Shown here piece by piece: positions 1-9,112 of a DNA stretch of 64,000 bases. How positions within the stretch are numbered: position 1 is the stretch's first letter; each line of letters begins with the position of its first letter. Position numbers and translations under genes: made by a program. The DNA comes from Hutsoniella sourekii ATCC 700629 (GTDB lineage Bacteria > Bacillota > Bacilli > Lactobacillales > Aerococcaceae), in NCBI RefSeq assembly GCF_000518205.1, contig NZ_JADD01000003.1, positions 62,001 to 126,000 on the forward strand, given 5' to 3'. A model generated the notes under the pieces. It worked only from the letters and a program-made list of their open reading frames with translations. It had not been told where the DNA came from and did no database searches.

Positions 1-332
1 ATTTATATGTCTTGGGACTGGGTGATGAAGTTAATTTAGTGAGTCTACAATTGGTTCAAGCAGCCAGAGGCGAAGGTTACTCGGCTGAACGTGATTATCT
101 GGGTCGTAGCTTGAAATCTCAGTACAAGACCGTTGACCGCTTGAATGCGGTATTAGTTGCTACAGTGGGAAGCAATGAATTAGAGTCAGGACAATTAACC
201 ATTAAAAATCAAAAAACAGGGAAGACTTTTGATGTTCAGTTATCAGATTTACTTTCAGATTTTGCCAGCTATTATCGCAAGTTTACCCAAGACACTTCCG
301 TGATTGATGAATTTTTTAAAGGAGGCTATTAA
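1..332 (+). CDS. hisS: Histidyl-tRNA synthetase, C-terminal part (5' truncated by window)
   Basis: The first complete codon is at position 3 and the frame is open to the window edge, so only the last ~110 residues are present. They match the anticodon-binding domain of class IIa synthetases: LGLGDE at the first strand, then [17 protein letters not shown] and [14 protein letters not shown], as in bacterial HisS. HisS charges tRNA-His with histidine in the cytoplasm. The next gene, aspS, begins 5 bases after the stop, and this hisS-aspS pairing is typical of Firmicutes. Any upstream regulatory leader lies outside the window. Confidence 0.93.
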   Translation, partial: LYVLGLGDEVNLVSLQLVQAARGEGYSAERDYLGRSLKSQYKTVDRLNAVLVATVGSNELESGQLTIKNQKTGKTFDVQLSDLLSDFASYYRKFTQDTSVIDEFFKGGY

Positions 333-337
333 TTATT

Positions 338-2119
338 ATGAAGAAGAGAAGCCAGTATGCAGGTTTAGTAAGTCAAGTTAACGTCGGCCAAGTGATAACC
401 CTTAAAGGTTGGGTTCAAAGACGTCGGGACTTAGGTGGAGTTATTTTTATCGATCTTAGAGATCGCGAAGGTATCTGTCAAGTTGTCTTTAACGCTGAAA
501 ACCTTTCAGATGAAGACTTTCAAGCAGCTGACCACTTAAGAAGTGAATATGTGGTTGAAGTAACGGGGGAATTAATTGAACGTTCTAGCGATCAAGTAAA
601 CCCGAACTTGAAGACAGGACAGTTTGAGTTAATGGCTCAAGAATTAAATGTTCTAGCCAAGAGTAAAACGCCACCTTTCTATATTGAAGACGCTATTGAA
701 ACAGACGAGGAAGTTCGCTTACGCCACCGCTTCTTGGACCTACGTCGTCCAGAAATGCTGGCTAATATTCGCTTGCGTCATGATGTGGTTCAAGCTATTC
801 GCTCTTATTTGAATCGTTTGGATTTTATTGATGTGGAAACCCCTTATCTAACAAAATCTACTCCTGAAGGAGCCAGAGACTATCTAGTTCCAACCCGTAG
901 AGAAGCGGGAGCCTTCTATGCCTTGCCACAATCACCTCAATTGTTTAAGCAATTATTGATGGGTGCCGGTATTGATCGGTATTATCAAATTGTTCGTTGT
1001 TTTAGAGATGAGGATCTAAGAGGGGATCGTCAACCTGAATTTACTCAAGTCGATTTAGAAACAAGTTTCTTGAGTCAAGAAGAAATTCAAGAGATTGTTG
1101 AAGGAATGTTGAAGGAAGTTGTCTTAACTACTCGAGGCGAAAAGATTGAACAAGCCTTTCCTACTATTACTTATCAAGAAGCAATGGACCAATACGGAAC
1201 TGACAAACCAGATATTCGTTTTGGCTTGAAGTTGAAGGATGTATCTGATGTCGTAGTTAAGTCTGATTTCACGGTATTTAAGGGAGCAGTCGAAAGAGGT
1301 GGCCAAGTTAAGGCCATTAATTTAAAGGGACTGGCTGATAGTTATACGCGTAAGACTGCAGATGATTTGATTTCTGTTGTTAAACCTTATGGGGCCAAAG
1401 GTCTAGCGTGGGCTAAAGTGACTGAAGAAGGCTTTACAGGACCTATTGCTAAGTTCTTTAATATCGATGGCTTGTATGACGAGATGGTTGAGGCTTTAGA
1501 TGCAGAGCTTGGAGATATTATCTTCTTTATGGCTGATTCAGCCAGCGTGGTTGCTAATTCTTTGGCCGAACTTCGTAATTATTTTGGTAAAGTTCATGAC
1601 TTATATGACCCTAAAGAACTGGCCTTTGTCTGGGTAACGGATTGGCCACTGCTAGAATATGATGAAGATGCCAAGCGTTATGTAGCTATGCACCATCCAT
1701 TCACCTCACCACAAAATGACCAAGTAGCTGAACTCAAAGAAAATCCAGGTCAAGCTCTAGCTAATGCCTACGATGTTGTCTTAAACGGCTATGAAATTGG
1801 TGGCGGATCCATCCGTATCCATACGCGTGAAATGCAAGAGCAAATGTTCGAACTACTTGGATTTACACCTGCTGAAGCAGAAAGTCAATTTGGCTTCTTG
1901 TTAGAAGCCTTTGACTATGGATTCCCTCCTCATGGAGGTCTGGCACTTGGACTTGATCGCTTGGTTATGATCCTTGCTGGTCAACCAAATATCCGTGAAG
2001 TCATCGCCTTCCCTAAATCTGGCCGTGGAATTGATTTAATGACTAATGCACCTGACCGAGTGGACCGCTCACAATTAAAAGAATTAAATCTTGTGGTCAA
2101 AGCACCTAAAAAGGACTAG
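338..2119 (+). CDS. aspS: Aspartyl-tRNA synthetase
   Basis: This 593-residue protein has the usual bacterial AspRS length. An N-terminal OB-fold (about 1-105) binds the anticodon. The class II catalytic core follows, with [24 protein letters not shown] and the motif 2 segment [22 protein letters not shown] insertion domain lies at about 290-410, and motif 3 is [15 protein letters not shown] near the C terminus. It joins aspartate to tRNA-Asp. AAAGGAGG at 318-325 overlaps the end of hisS and sits 12 bases before the ATG, so the two genes are probably one transcript. Whether it also charges tRNA-Asn cannot be told from this window. Confidence 0.97.
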   Translation: MKKRSQYAGLVSQVNVGQVITLKGWVQRRRDLGGVIFIDLRDREGICQVVFNAENLSDEDFQAADHLRSEYVVEVTGELIERSSDQVNPNLKTGQFELMAQELNVLAKSKTPPFYIEDAIETDEEVRLRHRFLDLRRPEMLANIRLRHDVVQAIRSYLNRLDFIDVETPYLTKSTPEGARDYLVPTRREAGAFYALPQSPQLFKQLLMGAGIDRYYQIVRCFRDEDLRGDRQPEFTQVDLETSFLSQEEIQEIVEGMLKEVVLTTRGEKIEQAFPTITYQEAMDQYGTDKPDIRFGLKLKDVSDVVVKSDFTVFKGAVERGGQVKAINLKGLADSYTRKTADDLISVVKPYGAKGLAWAKVTEEGFTGPIAKFFNIDGLYDEMVEALDAELGDIIFFMADSASVVANSLAELRNYFGKVHDLYDPKELAFVWVTDWPLLEYDEDAKRYVAMHHPFTSPQNDQVAELKENPGQALANAYDVVLNGYEIGGGSIRIHTREMQEQMFELLGFTPAEAESQFGFLLEAFDYGFPPHGGLALGLDRLVMILAGQPNIREVIAFPKSGRGIDLMTNAPDRVDRSQLKELNLVVKAPKKD

Positions 2120-2129
2120 GTTACTGTCA

Positions 2130-3026
2130 ATGTATATCGGATCTCATGTATCTTTTAAGGGTGAAGAGATGTTGCTAGGAGCGGCTAAGCAAGCGGCTTC
2201 CTACGGGGCGAATGTCTTCATGGTCTATACCGGGGCTCCTCAAAATACTCAGCGTAAATCCATTGATTCTTTTAGAATTCGTGAAGGGCATGAATATATG
2301 AGAGCTACTGGCATTGAAACTTTAACCGTTCATGCGCCATATATTGTTAACTTAGCTAATACAACCAAGCCAGGCTATCATGACTTTGCAATTGAATTCT
2401 TGCAAGAAGAGTTGAGACGCGCTCATGCTCTTGGAGCGAGTCAAGTGACCCTTCACCCAGGCGCTCATGTGGGAGCAGGTGTTCAAAAGGGCTTAGACCA
2501 ACTTATTCATGGTCTAAATGAGGTCATTGACCCTAGTCTACCGGTTCAAATTGCCCTTGAGACTATGGCAGGCAAGGGGACAGAGCTGGGAAGAAATTTT
2601 GAGGAATTGGCTGAAATTATTGCCGGTGTCACTCATAATGAGAAGCTGTCAGTAACCTTTGATACTTGTCACGTTTATGATGCTGGCTATGATATCAAAA
2701 ATCAGCTGGATCAAGTTCTACAAGAGTTTGATCGCGTCATTGGGCTTGATCGCATTCAAGTGATTCATATTAATGATAGCAAGAATCCCATCGCTAGCCA
2801 TAAAGATCGCCATGCCAATATCGGTTATGGTCACTTAGGTTTTGACTGTTTAAATCAAATCGTTCATCTAAGCGAATTTAAGGAAATACCGAAAATCTTA
2901 GAAACACCATGGTTGACCCTAGAGCCAGGTTCTAAGAAGAAAGTCGCTCCCTATAAAGAAGAAATCGATATGTTTAAAAAATCGCAATTCGATCCTGAAT
3001 TATTTCCGGTAAATACAATTGATTAA
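2130..3026 (+). CDS. nfo: Endonuclease IV (AP endonuclease)
   Basis: The 298-residue product belongs to the Zn-dependent AP endonuclease 2 / TIM-barrel family, which cuts the backbone 5' to abasic sites in base excision repair. Metal-ligand segments are visible: [56 protein letters not shown], the [13 protein letters not shown] loop and ILETPW. I place the start at the ATG giving MYIGSHVSF, the normal family N terminus; an upstream in-frame GTG at 2091 would add 13 residues inside aspS. The ribosome binding site is weak, suggesting coupling to aspS. A strong hairpin follows the gene. Confidence 0.95.
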   Translation: MYIGSHVSFKGEEMLLGAAKQAASYGANVFMVYTGAPQNTQRKSIDSFRIREGHEYMRATGIETLTVHAPYIVNLANTTKPGYHDFAIEFLQEELRRAHALGASQVTLHPGAHVGAGVQKGLDQLIHGLNEVIDPSLPVQIALETMAGKGTELGRNFEELAEIIAGVTHNEKLSVTFDTCHVYDAGYDIKNQLDQVLQEFDRVIGLDRIQVIHINDSKNPIASHKDRHANIGYGHLGFDCLNQIVHLSEFKEIPKILETPWLTLEPGSKKKVAPYKEEIDMFKKSQFDPELFPVNTID

Positions 3027-3030
3027 TAGA

Positions 3031-3068
3031 TTTACCCCTTTCTAATGGTCAAATTAGAAAGGGGTAAA
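3031..3068 (+). terminator. Terminator-like hairpin after nfo
   Basis: A perfect 16-bp inverted repeat (3031-3046 with 3053-3068) encloses a 6-base loop. The arms carry A/T tracts at their outer ends, so it could stop transcription from either side. It closes the hisS-aspS-nfo unit and insulates the phn promoter that follows. Confidence 0.8.
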
Positions 3069-3070
3069 AT

Positions 3071-3124
3071 ATTACCTAATATTTACGTAAAGTTTACACA
3101 AAATTTACAATAATCGTTTATAAT
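3071..3124 (+). promoter_or_regulatory. Pho-box-like direct repeats and -10 of the phn operon
   Basis: Four six-base repeats start exactly 11 bases apart: ATTACC (3071), TTTACG (3082), TTTACA (3093) and TTTACA (3104). They are followed by a perfect -10 TATAAT at 3119-3124 with no good -35 at 17 bp. This is the architecture known for PhoP-activated promoters of Bacillus: TT(A/T)ACA-type repeats, about 5-bp spacers, on one DNA face, replacing the -35. Because the operon encodes a phosphate/phosphonate importer, phosphate-starvation control is a natural inference. No phoPR genes are in this window. Confidence 0.72.
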
Positions 3125-3157
3125 AAGAGTGTATAAAATATAAGGAGGAATTCGCAT

Positions 3158-4189
3158 ATGAATTTCAAGAAATTTTTTACTGGCAGTTTGGCTGCTCTAG
3201 CGGGTTTGAGTCTCTTAACAACACCCCTTGTTAATGCTCAAGAAAAAACTCAAGTGGATGAACTAAAAGTACAATTTGTACCATCCAGAGATCCTCAAGA
3301 GATCTTGACTGAAACTGAACCTTTAGCAGATTTACTAACTCAAGAGTTAGCCAATCTAGGTTACGAAGTTGGCAAAGTGGATATTTCAGTTGGAACAAAC
3401 TATGAAGCGACCGGTGAAGCCTTAGCAGCTGGAACTGTTGATATCGGTTTTATTCCAGGTGGGACTTATGTTCTTTATGATGACGGGGCTGAAGTTATCT
3501 TAACTGCTACCCGTGACGGTCTATCCATTGATTCTGAAGATCCTAAGGAATGGAATGAAAACAAGCCTACTGAGCAGACGGAAGATCAAGTAACTTACTA
3601 CCGTGGTTTAATTCTAGCCGGTCCATCCGAAAAAGGACGCGAATTAGCGGACAAAATTAATAAGGGTGAACAATTGACTTGGGATGACATCAACTCAGCT
3701 AACTGGTCTGTAATGGGGACCTCTTCACCAGCTGGTTATATTTATCCTTCATTATGGATGCGTGAAAATTTTGATGGTAAGACCTTATCTGATCTACAAA
3801 AAGCTGTCCAATCTGATTCATATGCTTCAGCCTTTGCTCGTTTAGCTTCTGGTCAAGTAGATGTTCTAGTGACATTTGCTGATGCTCGTATTGATTACGC
3901 TGATCAATGGCAAGGGGAATTCGGTGGTAAGAATGATATTTGGACGGATGTAGATGTCATTGGTGTTACTAAGGGAATGATGAATGACACTATTTCAGTA
4001 TCGAAGAATTCTAAGACGCTAACGCCTGAATTAGTTGAAGCTATTCAACAAGCCATGATTAACATCGGTAATACCCCAGAAGGTAAGGAAGTTATTGATG
4101 TATACACTCATAAAGGCTATGTGGAAGCAAACCCAGAAGATTATGATGTCGAAAGGGAAGCTCAAAAATTACTTCGTGAAATGAACTAA
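3158..4189 (+). CDS. phnD: Phosphate/phosphite/phosphonate ABC transporter, substrate-binding protein
   Basis: This is a 343-residue PhnD-family protein. Diagnostic segments are LKVQFVPSRDPQEI, DISVGTNYEATGEALAAGTVDIGFIPGGTY and SSPAGYIYPSLWM. It would capture phosphonate, phosphite or phosphate outside the membrane and pass it to PhnC/PhnE. The N terminus is a signal peptide of about 28 residues, basic then hydrophobic, ending VNA/QEK. This fits signal peptidase I, and no cysteine is present to form a lipobox, which is unusual for a Gram-positive binding protein. AAGGAGG precedes the ATG. The Pho-box array lies directly upstream and a partial terminator follows, favouring high expression of this gene. 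Confidence 0.92.
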   Translation: MNFKKFFTGSLAALAGLSLLTTPLVNAQEKTQVDELKVQFVPSRDPQEILTETEPLADLLTQELANLGYEVGKVDISVGTNYEATGEALAAGTVDIGFIPGGTYVLYDDGAEVILTATRDGLSIDSEDPKEWNENKPTEQTEDQVTYYRGLILAGPSEKGRELADKINKGEQLTWDDINSANWSVMGTSSPAGYIYPSLWMRENFDGKTLSDLQKAVQSDSYASAFARLASGQVDVLVTFADARIDYADQWQGEFGGKNDIWTDVDVIGVTKGMMNDTISVSKNSKTLTPELVEAIQQAMINIGNTPEGKEVIDVYTHKGYVEANPEDYDVEREAQKLLREMN

Positions 4190-4217
4190 AATCAGTCAAT
4201 AGAATAGATTAAATATT

Positions 4218-4250
4218 AGGACCGTTGAATTAATGCGGTCCTTTTATTTA
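4218..4250 (+). terminator. Weak intrinsic terminator/attenuator between phnD and phnC
   Basis: AGGACCG (4218-4224) pairs with CGGTCCT (4236-4242) around an 11-base loop, followed by TTTTATTTA. The short stem and interrupted T-tract suggest partial termination. That would leave more phnD mRNA than phnCEE mRNA, a common arrangement for binding-protein-dependent importers. Confidence 0.6.
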
Positions 4251-4270
4251 GAATTGAAGAGGAGAAAATT

Positions 4271-5029
4271 ATGATTGAATTCAAGAATGTCGATAAAGTT
4301 TATCCTGGTGGCTATAAAGGGCTTTCCAATGTCAATTTAACGATTGAAGATGGTGAATTTTTGGCTATTATTGGTCGATCTGGGGCAGGTAAGTCTACTT
4401 TATTGCGTACGATTAATAAGATGCACCCAATCACTAGTGGGTCCTTAATTGTTAATGGTCAAGATGTGTCGAGTTTAGAAGGCGATTCATTAAGAAGTTT
4501 CCGTCAAGATGTTAGTATGATTTTTCAGCATTTTAATCTAGTCGAGAAAATAACTGCCCAGCAAAATGTTCTGACTTCATTTGTACCTAAGTTAAATAGT
4601 TGGCAACAAATTTTAGGGATTTATAGCGATGAAATGAAGGTTAAGTCTTTAGAAGCTTTGGATAGTGTAGATATTCTTGATAAAGCATACACACGAGTGG
4701 ATCAGCTATCGGGGGGACAAAAGCAGCGGGTGGCCTTAGCTAGAACTATCGTTCAAAATCCAAGTATTATCTTAGCGGATGAACCGATTGCTTCCCTAGA
4801 CCCTATTACTTCTAAACAAGTAATGGAGTATTTCAGACAACTCAATCAAAGAGACGGTATCACGATACTCTTAAATATTCACGATGTGGATATTGCCTTA
4901 GAATATGCTACCAGAGTCATCGGAATCAAAAAAGGGGAAGTTGTCTTTGAAGGGCACCCTGATCAAGTAGACCGAGCCGTCTTGGATTTAATCTACGATG
5001 GTAATCCTGATGAAATAATTGTGGATTAG
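4271..5029 (+). CDS. phnC: Phosphonate ABC transporter ATP-binding protein
   Basis: A 252-residue ABC ATPase with Walker A GRSGAGKST, Q-loop MIFQHFNLVEKITAQQNV, signature LSGGQKQRVALARTI, Walker B IILADEPIASLD and the H-loop LLNIHDVDIALEY. The KVYPGGYKGLSNVNL start and the ITAQQNVL segment are characteristic of PhnC. It powers import through the PhnE permeases at the cytoplasmic face. GAAGAGGAG sits before the ATG, and phnE begins 10 bases after the stop. Confidence 0.95.
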   Translation: MIEFKNVDKVYPGGYKGLSNVNLTIEDGEFLAIIGRSGAGKSTLLRTINKMHPITSGSLIVNGQDVSSLEGDSLRSFRQDVSMIFQHFNLVEKITAQQNVLTSFVPKLNSWQQILGIYSDEMKVKSLEALDSVDILDKAYTRVDQLSGGQKQRVALARTIVQNPSIILADEPIASLDPITSKQVMEYFRQLNQRDGITILLNIHDVDIALEYATRVIGIKKGEVVFEGHPDQVDRAVLDLIYDGNPDEIIVD

Positions 5030-5039
5030 GGGGATAATC

Positions 5040-5861
5040 ATGAATCTATTTGATAAAATTTTCAAGCCACATAAACATACCTTAGCTAATGGTAAGGTTG
5101 TGCTTGAGAAAAAATCGAGAACTCCGCTAATTCTTATTGTATTACTAATTGCACTTGTAGTTTCCTTGAATGTCACTGACTTTTCGCTACAACAAATTAT
5201 GGAAAATGGACGTAACATTTTAAATATTATTAAGGATATATTTAAGCCTAATTGGGGATACTTACCAGAAGTAGTTAAACCCTTGCTTGATACTATCAAG
5301 ATGTCATTATTTGGCTCATTTTTAGGGGCCATGTTTGCTCTACCTGCTGCCTTCTTAGCCGCTTCCAATATGGTGGACAATAATGTTATCAATTGGTTAG
5401 TCAAATTACTCTTTACTTTTATTCGTACGATTCCTACTCTAGTGTCCGCACTAATCGCTACTTACATTTTTGGTTTGGGGACTTTAGCCGGTACGGTTGC
5501 TATCTTTTTATTCTCTTTCTCTTATGTAGGGAAAATTATGTATGAGGCGATTGAAACCGTGGACATGGGAGCTCATGAGGCAATGATTTCTATGGGCTTC
5601 ACTCCATTCCAAGCCTTTTTTAGAGGTATTATTCCACAAATTATGCCTACCTATATTTCAACGAGCCTCTTTAACTTTGAAGGTAATGTCCGTTATGCCT
5701 CTATCCTCGGTTATGTAGGAGCAGGGGGACTGGGCCTTATTATCAATGAAAATATTGGCTGGCGTGATTATAATCGTGTGGGGACGATTTTATTTGCTCT
5801 CTTAATTACTGTATTTATCATTGAACAAATCAGCCGTTGGGCTAGACGTCGCTTAAGTTAG
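5040..5861 (+). CDS. phnE: Phosphonate ABC transporter permease, first copy
   Basis: A 273-residue integral membrane protein of the PhnE type. After a short cytoplasmic N terminus there are about six membrane helices, and the EAA coupling loop is recognisable in TVDMGAHEAMISMGFTPFQAFFRGIIPQ. I choose the ATG at 5040, 7 bases after AGGGGG, rather than the GTG at 5019, which overlaps phnC. It should pair with the next gene to form a heterodimeric channel. Confidence 0.93.
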   Translation: MNLFDKIFKPHKHTLANGKVVLEKKSRTPLILIVLLIALVVSLNVTDFSLQQIMENGRNILNIIKDIFKPNWGYLPEVVKPLLDTIKMSLFGSFLGAMFALPAAFLAASNMVDNNVINWLVKLLFTFIRTIPTLVSALIATYIFGLGTLAGTVAIFLFSFSYVGKIMYEAIETVDMGAHEAMISMGFTPFQAFFRGIIPQIMPTYISTSLFNFEGNVRYASILGYVGAGGLGLIINENIGWRDYNRVGTILFALLITVFIIEQISRWARRRLS

Positions 5862-5871
5862 GAGGATGAGT

Positions 5872-6687
5872 ATGTCTAAGGATAGAATTAAAAAGGTATT
5901 TGATGAAGAGCCTAACTATCGCCTCATTCAAACGATTGTGACGGTTTTAGTGATTGTTGGCTTGATTTGGTCTTCTTCTGTCGTTGATTTAAGTAACTAT
6001 AATGGTGATGGTTGGCAAGTGGCCTTATCGATTGTAAAAGGGTTGTTTACACCTGATATGGAGATGCTGACGGATTTTAGTGATGGAGGTTTATGGTATC
6101 TCTTGTTTGAGACCGTTTGTATCGCTTTTATTGGTACAATTATTGGTGGTTTATTAGCTTTACCGCTAGCCTTCCTCGCTTCTTCTAATATAGTCCCGTC
6201 ATGGTTAGCTTTTTTGGTTAATTTCCTAATTATGATGCTTAGAACGATGCCAGCTATTGTCTATGGATTGATGTTTATCCGAGTAACCGGGCCAGGGCCT
6301 GCTGCTGGGGTTTTAACTATGACCTTTACTTCAATTGGTATGTTGACTAAGCTATTTTCAGAAGCCATTGCTAATATCGATGGATCGGTGTTGGAAGCTT
6401 TTGAATCAATGGGGACGACAGTCTGGCAAAAAATTCGTTTTGGTGTCGTTCCTCAACTCTCAGCTAGCTTCTTATCTACATTGATTTATCGATTTGATAT
6501 GAATATTCGAGATGCTACGACTTTAGGTTTAGTGGGAGCGGGGGGTATTGGAGCGCCACTTATGTTTGCGATTAACTCCTACCGATGGAATCAAGTTGGA
6601 GCTATCTTGCTTGGCTTGATTCTACTAGTCTTAATCGTTGAGACCTTCTCAACCAGAATGCGTCGCCGATTAGCCTACGGTGAATAA
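5872..6687 (+). CDS. phnE: Phosphonate ABC transporter permease, second copy
   Basis: A 271-residue PhnE paralogue with about six membrane spans and the coupling-loop segment IDGSVLEAFESMGTTVWQKIRFGVVPQ. AGGAGG at 5860-5865 overlaps the previous stop. It sits 6 bases from the ATG at 5872 but touches the in-frame ATG at 5866, so 5872 is the better start. Two adjacent divergent PhnE proteins are usual in Firmicutes phn operons. No C-P lyase genes occur here, so the substrate may equally be phosphite or phosphate. Confidence 0.93.
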   Translation: MSKDRIKKVFDEEPNYRLIQTIVTVLVIVGLIWSSSVVDLSNYNGDGWQVALSIVKGLFTPDMEMLTDFSDGGLWYLLFETVCIAFIGTIIGGLLALPLAFLASSNIVPSWLAFLVNFLIMMLRTMPAIVYGLMFIRVTGPGPAAGVLTMTFTSIGMLTKLFSEAIANIDGSVLEAFESMGTTVWQKIRFGVVPQLSASFLSTLIYRFDMNIRDATTLGLVGAGGIGAPLMFAINSYRWNQVGAILLGLILLVLIVETFSTRMRRRLAYGE

Positions 6688-6706
6688 TCTTTAGTCGTTC
6701 TCTTTA

Positions 6707-6745
6707 AACGCTGATCTGATTCATCTTTCAGATCAGCGTTTTCTT
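6707..6745 (+). terminator. Intrinsic terminator of the phn operon
   Basis: A perfect 13-bp stem, AACGCTGATCTGA (6707-6719) with its complement at 6728-6740, is followed by a T-rich tail (TTTTCTTGTTT). It ends the phnDCEE transcript. Confidence 0.9.
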
Positions 6746-6842
6746 GTTTAGCAGACTAGATATACTTTTTAGTTTATCTAGCCGATTTCCTATGTTAAAA
6801 TTGTATTAATTAACATACAATATTAAATTTGGAGGAAATAAC

Positions 6843-8063
6843 ATGATTACAATTCAACTAAATCTCATTCAAACAATGGGAGTCGCCGTATTAACTATAT
6901 TATTTGGCAGGTGGTTGGGCCGTAAATTTCCAATTTTGGAAGCTTATTCTTTACCTGCAGCAATTACCGGAGGCTTGTTTTTTGCAGTAATTAACATGTT
7001 TTTACGATTATTTAATCTAGTCAACTTTGAGTTAGATACATCATTGTCTTCATTTTTTATGGTAATTTATTTTACAACTATCGGATTTGATGCCAGCTTT
7101 CAAGCCCTGTTAAAATCCAAAAATATTGTCATTAAATTTTTGCTTATTTCAGTTATTGCTATTATTGTTCAAAATATTTTAGCAGTTTCATTAGGGAGTC
7201 TTGTGGGTATCGAGCCTTTAATTGCCTTACTACTCGGGTCACCATCAATGGTAGGTGGGCCAGGAACGGCAGCAGCTGTTTCGCCAACTATCGCTGATTT
7301 AGGCTTATCAAGTGCGACATCTGTGGGTGTTATTGCAGCTACAATGGGCATCATAATGGGGAGTGTTTCTGGAGGGCCTATTGGTTCAAGTTTAGTTCAA
7401 CGATACCAACTTTCTTCCACAGATTTAGATGCTAGCGCCCAAAGAGTCGAAAAAATCAAAATTCACGAGGAAGTAGATTACTTAACAACTGATCGCGTAG
7501 CCAAAATGATTTATTTGACATTTATTTGTATGTTTCTAGGAACTTACTTAACTGAATTGATTAATTGGGGACTAGGCTTTATTGCTTCTGGAATGAGCTT
7601 TCCGGTTTATATTGGTCCGATGATCATTGCTTCGATTGTAAGAAATATTTCAGATAACCGCGAGCACGCTATTGTTGATAAACCTGCTATTAATGTTGGT
7701 TCAACTTTGGCCTTGAACTTATTTTTATCCTTAACCATGGTTAGTTTGGAACTTTGGACCGTTCTTGAAATCGCGCTACCAATGCTTCTTGTCCTCTTAG
7801 CTGAGATGGTCCTGACCTTGCTTTTTGCTTGGTTTATTGTCTACCGTCTGATGGGGAAAAATTACGATGCTGCGGTCATGACAGCTGGATTTGCAGGATT
7901 TGGAATGGGATCCTCTTCTAATGCGATGGCCTGTATGACATCAATTACCGATGAATATGGTCCTAGCCCCTTGGCTTTTCTAGCAGTTTCTATTGTAGGA
8001 GCACTCTTTATTGATTTCTTTAATATTTTTATTATCTTTGCTTTTATTCATGTTTTGTCTTGA
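6843..8063 (+). CDS. gltS: Sodium/glutamate symporter (ESS family)
   Basis: A 406-residue polytopic membrane protein with 10 or more hydrophobic spans. It carries the two inverted glycine-rich re-entrant segments of GltS: SPSMVGGPGTAAAVSPTIADLG followed by TMGIIMGSVSGGP in the first half, and MTAGFAGFGMGSSSNAMACM in the second. The family imports glutamate with sodium ions. GGAGG lies 7 bases before the ATG. The gene is a single transcription unit between two terminators. Its substrate is inferred from family membership only. Confidence 0.88.
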   Translation: MITIQLNLIQTMGVAVLTILFGRWLGRKFPILEAYSLPAAITGGLFFAVINMFLRLFNLVNFELDTSLSSFFMVIYFTTIGFDASFQALLKSKNIVIKFLLISVIAIIVQNILAVSLGSLVGIEPLIALLLGSPSMVGGPGTAAAVSPTIADLGLSSATSVGVIAATMGIIMGSVSGGPIGSSLVQRYQLSSTDLDASAQRVEKIKIHEEVDYLTTDRVAKMIYLTFICMFLGTYLTELINWGLGFIASGMSFPVYIGPMIIASIVRNISDNREHAIVDKPAINVGSTLALNLFLSLTMVSLELWTVLEIALPMLLVLLAEMVLTLLFAWFIVYRLMGKNYDAAVMTAGFAGFGMGSSSNAMACMTSITDEYGPSPLAFLAVSIVGALFIDFFNIFIIFAFIHVLS

Positions 8064-8087
8064 TTATTGAACAAGTATATCTGATAG

Positions 8088-8127
8088 AAAATAGCACCTC
8101 TCAAACTGAGAGATGCTATTTTTTTCA
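8088..8127 (+). terminator. Terminator between gltS and the convergent DUF1189 gene
   Basis: Arms AAATAGCACCTCTCA (8088-8102 region) and its near complement ending at 8122 form a 15-bp stem with one C-A mismatch, followed by seven T residues. On the minus strand the A-rich left flank gives a shorter U-tract, so it probably serves both convergent genes. Confidence 0.82.
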
Positions 8128-8132
8128 AGTGA

Positions 8133-9074
8133 TTATTTTTTAGAATCTGTATCCTTCTTCTGATCATCTTTATCTTTAGAGACTTGGTGATAGAGAGAAT
8201 TTTCTTTTTCATCTTCTACTAACTTCTGATACATATCATCTTCATCGTCTTCCATTTTCGTCAAAAGATGAACAATGAAGTAGGTATGGCTCCGGAAGCT
8301 ATAGATTAGGATGACAATGGTAGTAGTAGCGATGGTTACAAAGCCAAAGTGAAGGCTTGGGATTAGCCAAGTGACAATTTGTGCCAAGATAATTGGAACA
8401 AATGAGGTAACAACAGCAATTTTAATACGTTGCTTGAAATTCATAGGTTTGGACAGGCGTCGATTAAATACGATAAAGATTAGACTTGAAAGAATAAGAA
8501 TTTGCAACCAATAAATTATAAAACAAGTCACAAAAATCATGATAAAACCATAGATCTTAAGCAGGTCGGTTTGGTTTGCCATCACATTTAAAGCTGTGAC
8601 TAGGGCTTGATTATTCTTAAATAATTCCTGATAAATAGGAATTTGATTAATGATACCACCCGTAATAAAGTAGGCATTATTTTTAAAAAGTAAGAGGGTA
8701 AACATTTTGTCCGCTTCAATTAATTGCTTACGTTGGCTTGAAATAGGGATTGAGCGGCCATCCTCTTGACTTTCAATGCTTGAGTCAATAATTAATTGGA
8801 AGGTGGGAGAAGAATAATAAAGACTCTTATTCCCTTCAGCTAGTTTCAACTCACCCTCCTGGTAAGAAAAGTCAGGAATATACTCTTGCACATGCTGGCT
8901 GTCTTGGTTTAGTTGGCTAATGATAGGCACTAATTGTTTGTAACTTGTAGTAGTCATAAATAGCGTAGCAATCAAGGATAGGAGAATCAAAGACCAACCC
9001 TTGATGCGAACAGACTCTACGTAATAGCGAGGCTTTAGTAAAGCCTGGGTCAATAAGTTATAGAGAAACTTCAT
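8133..9074 (-). CDS. DUF1189 family membrane protein
   Basis: A 313-residue protein with an N-terminal membrane helix (about 26-46), an extracellular stretch containing IPDFSYQEGELKLAEGNK, three or four further helices from about residue 165, and a highly charged cytoplasmic tail (KMEDDEDDMYQKLVEDEKEN, ending in Lys/Asp repeats). The FxxLLTQALLKPRYYVESV start and the IPDF motif match DUF1189. The function of the family is not established. It lies 38 bases downstream of the YfhO gene on the same strand and is probably cotranscribed, hinting at a cell-envelope role. Confidence 0.78.
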   Translation of the reverse strand: MKFLYNLLTQALLKPRYYVESVRIKGWSLILLSLIATLFMTTTSYKQLVPIISQLNQDSQHVQEYIPDFSYQEGELKLAEGNKSLYYSSPTFQLIIDSSIESQEDGRSIPISSQRKQLIEADKMFTLLLFKNNAYFITGGIINQIPIYQELFKNNQALVTALNVMANQTDLLKIYGFIMIFVTCFIIYWLQILILSSLIFIVFNRRLSKPMNFKQRIKIAVVTSFVPIILAQIVTWLIPSLHFGFVTIATTTIVILIYSFRSHTYFIVHLLTKMEDDEDDMYQKLVEDEKENSLYHQVSKDKDDQKKDTDSKK

Positions 9075-9112
9075 TTTATCATCCTTTAATTATATGCGTA
9101 GAATTATAGTAA

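Noticed and set aside
4988-5404. 138-codon minus-strand open frame across phnC/phnE
   Set aside because: Shadow of the permease coding sequence, with hydrophobic low-information composition and no start signals.
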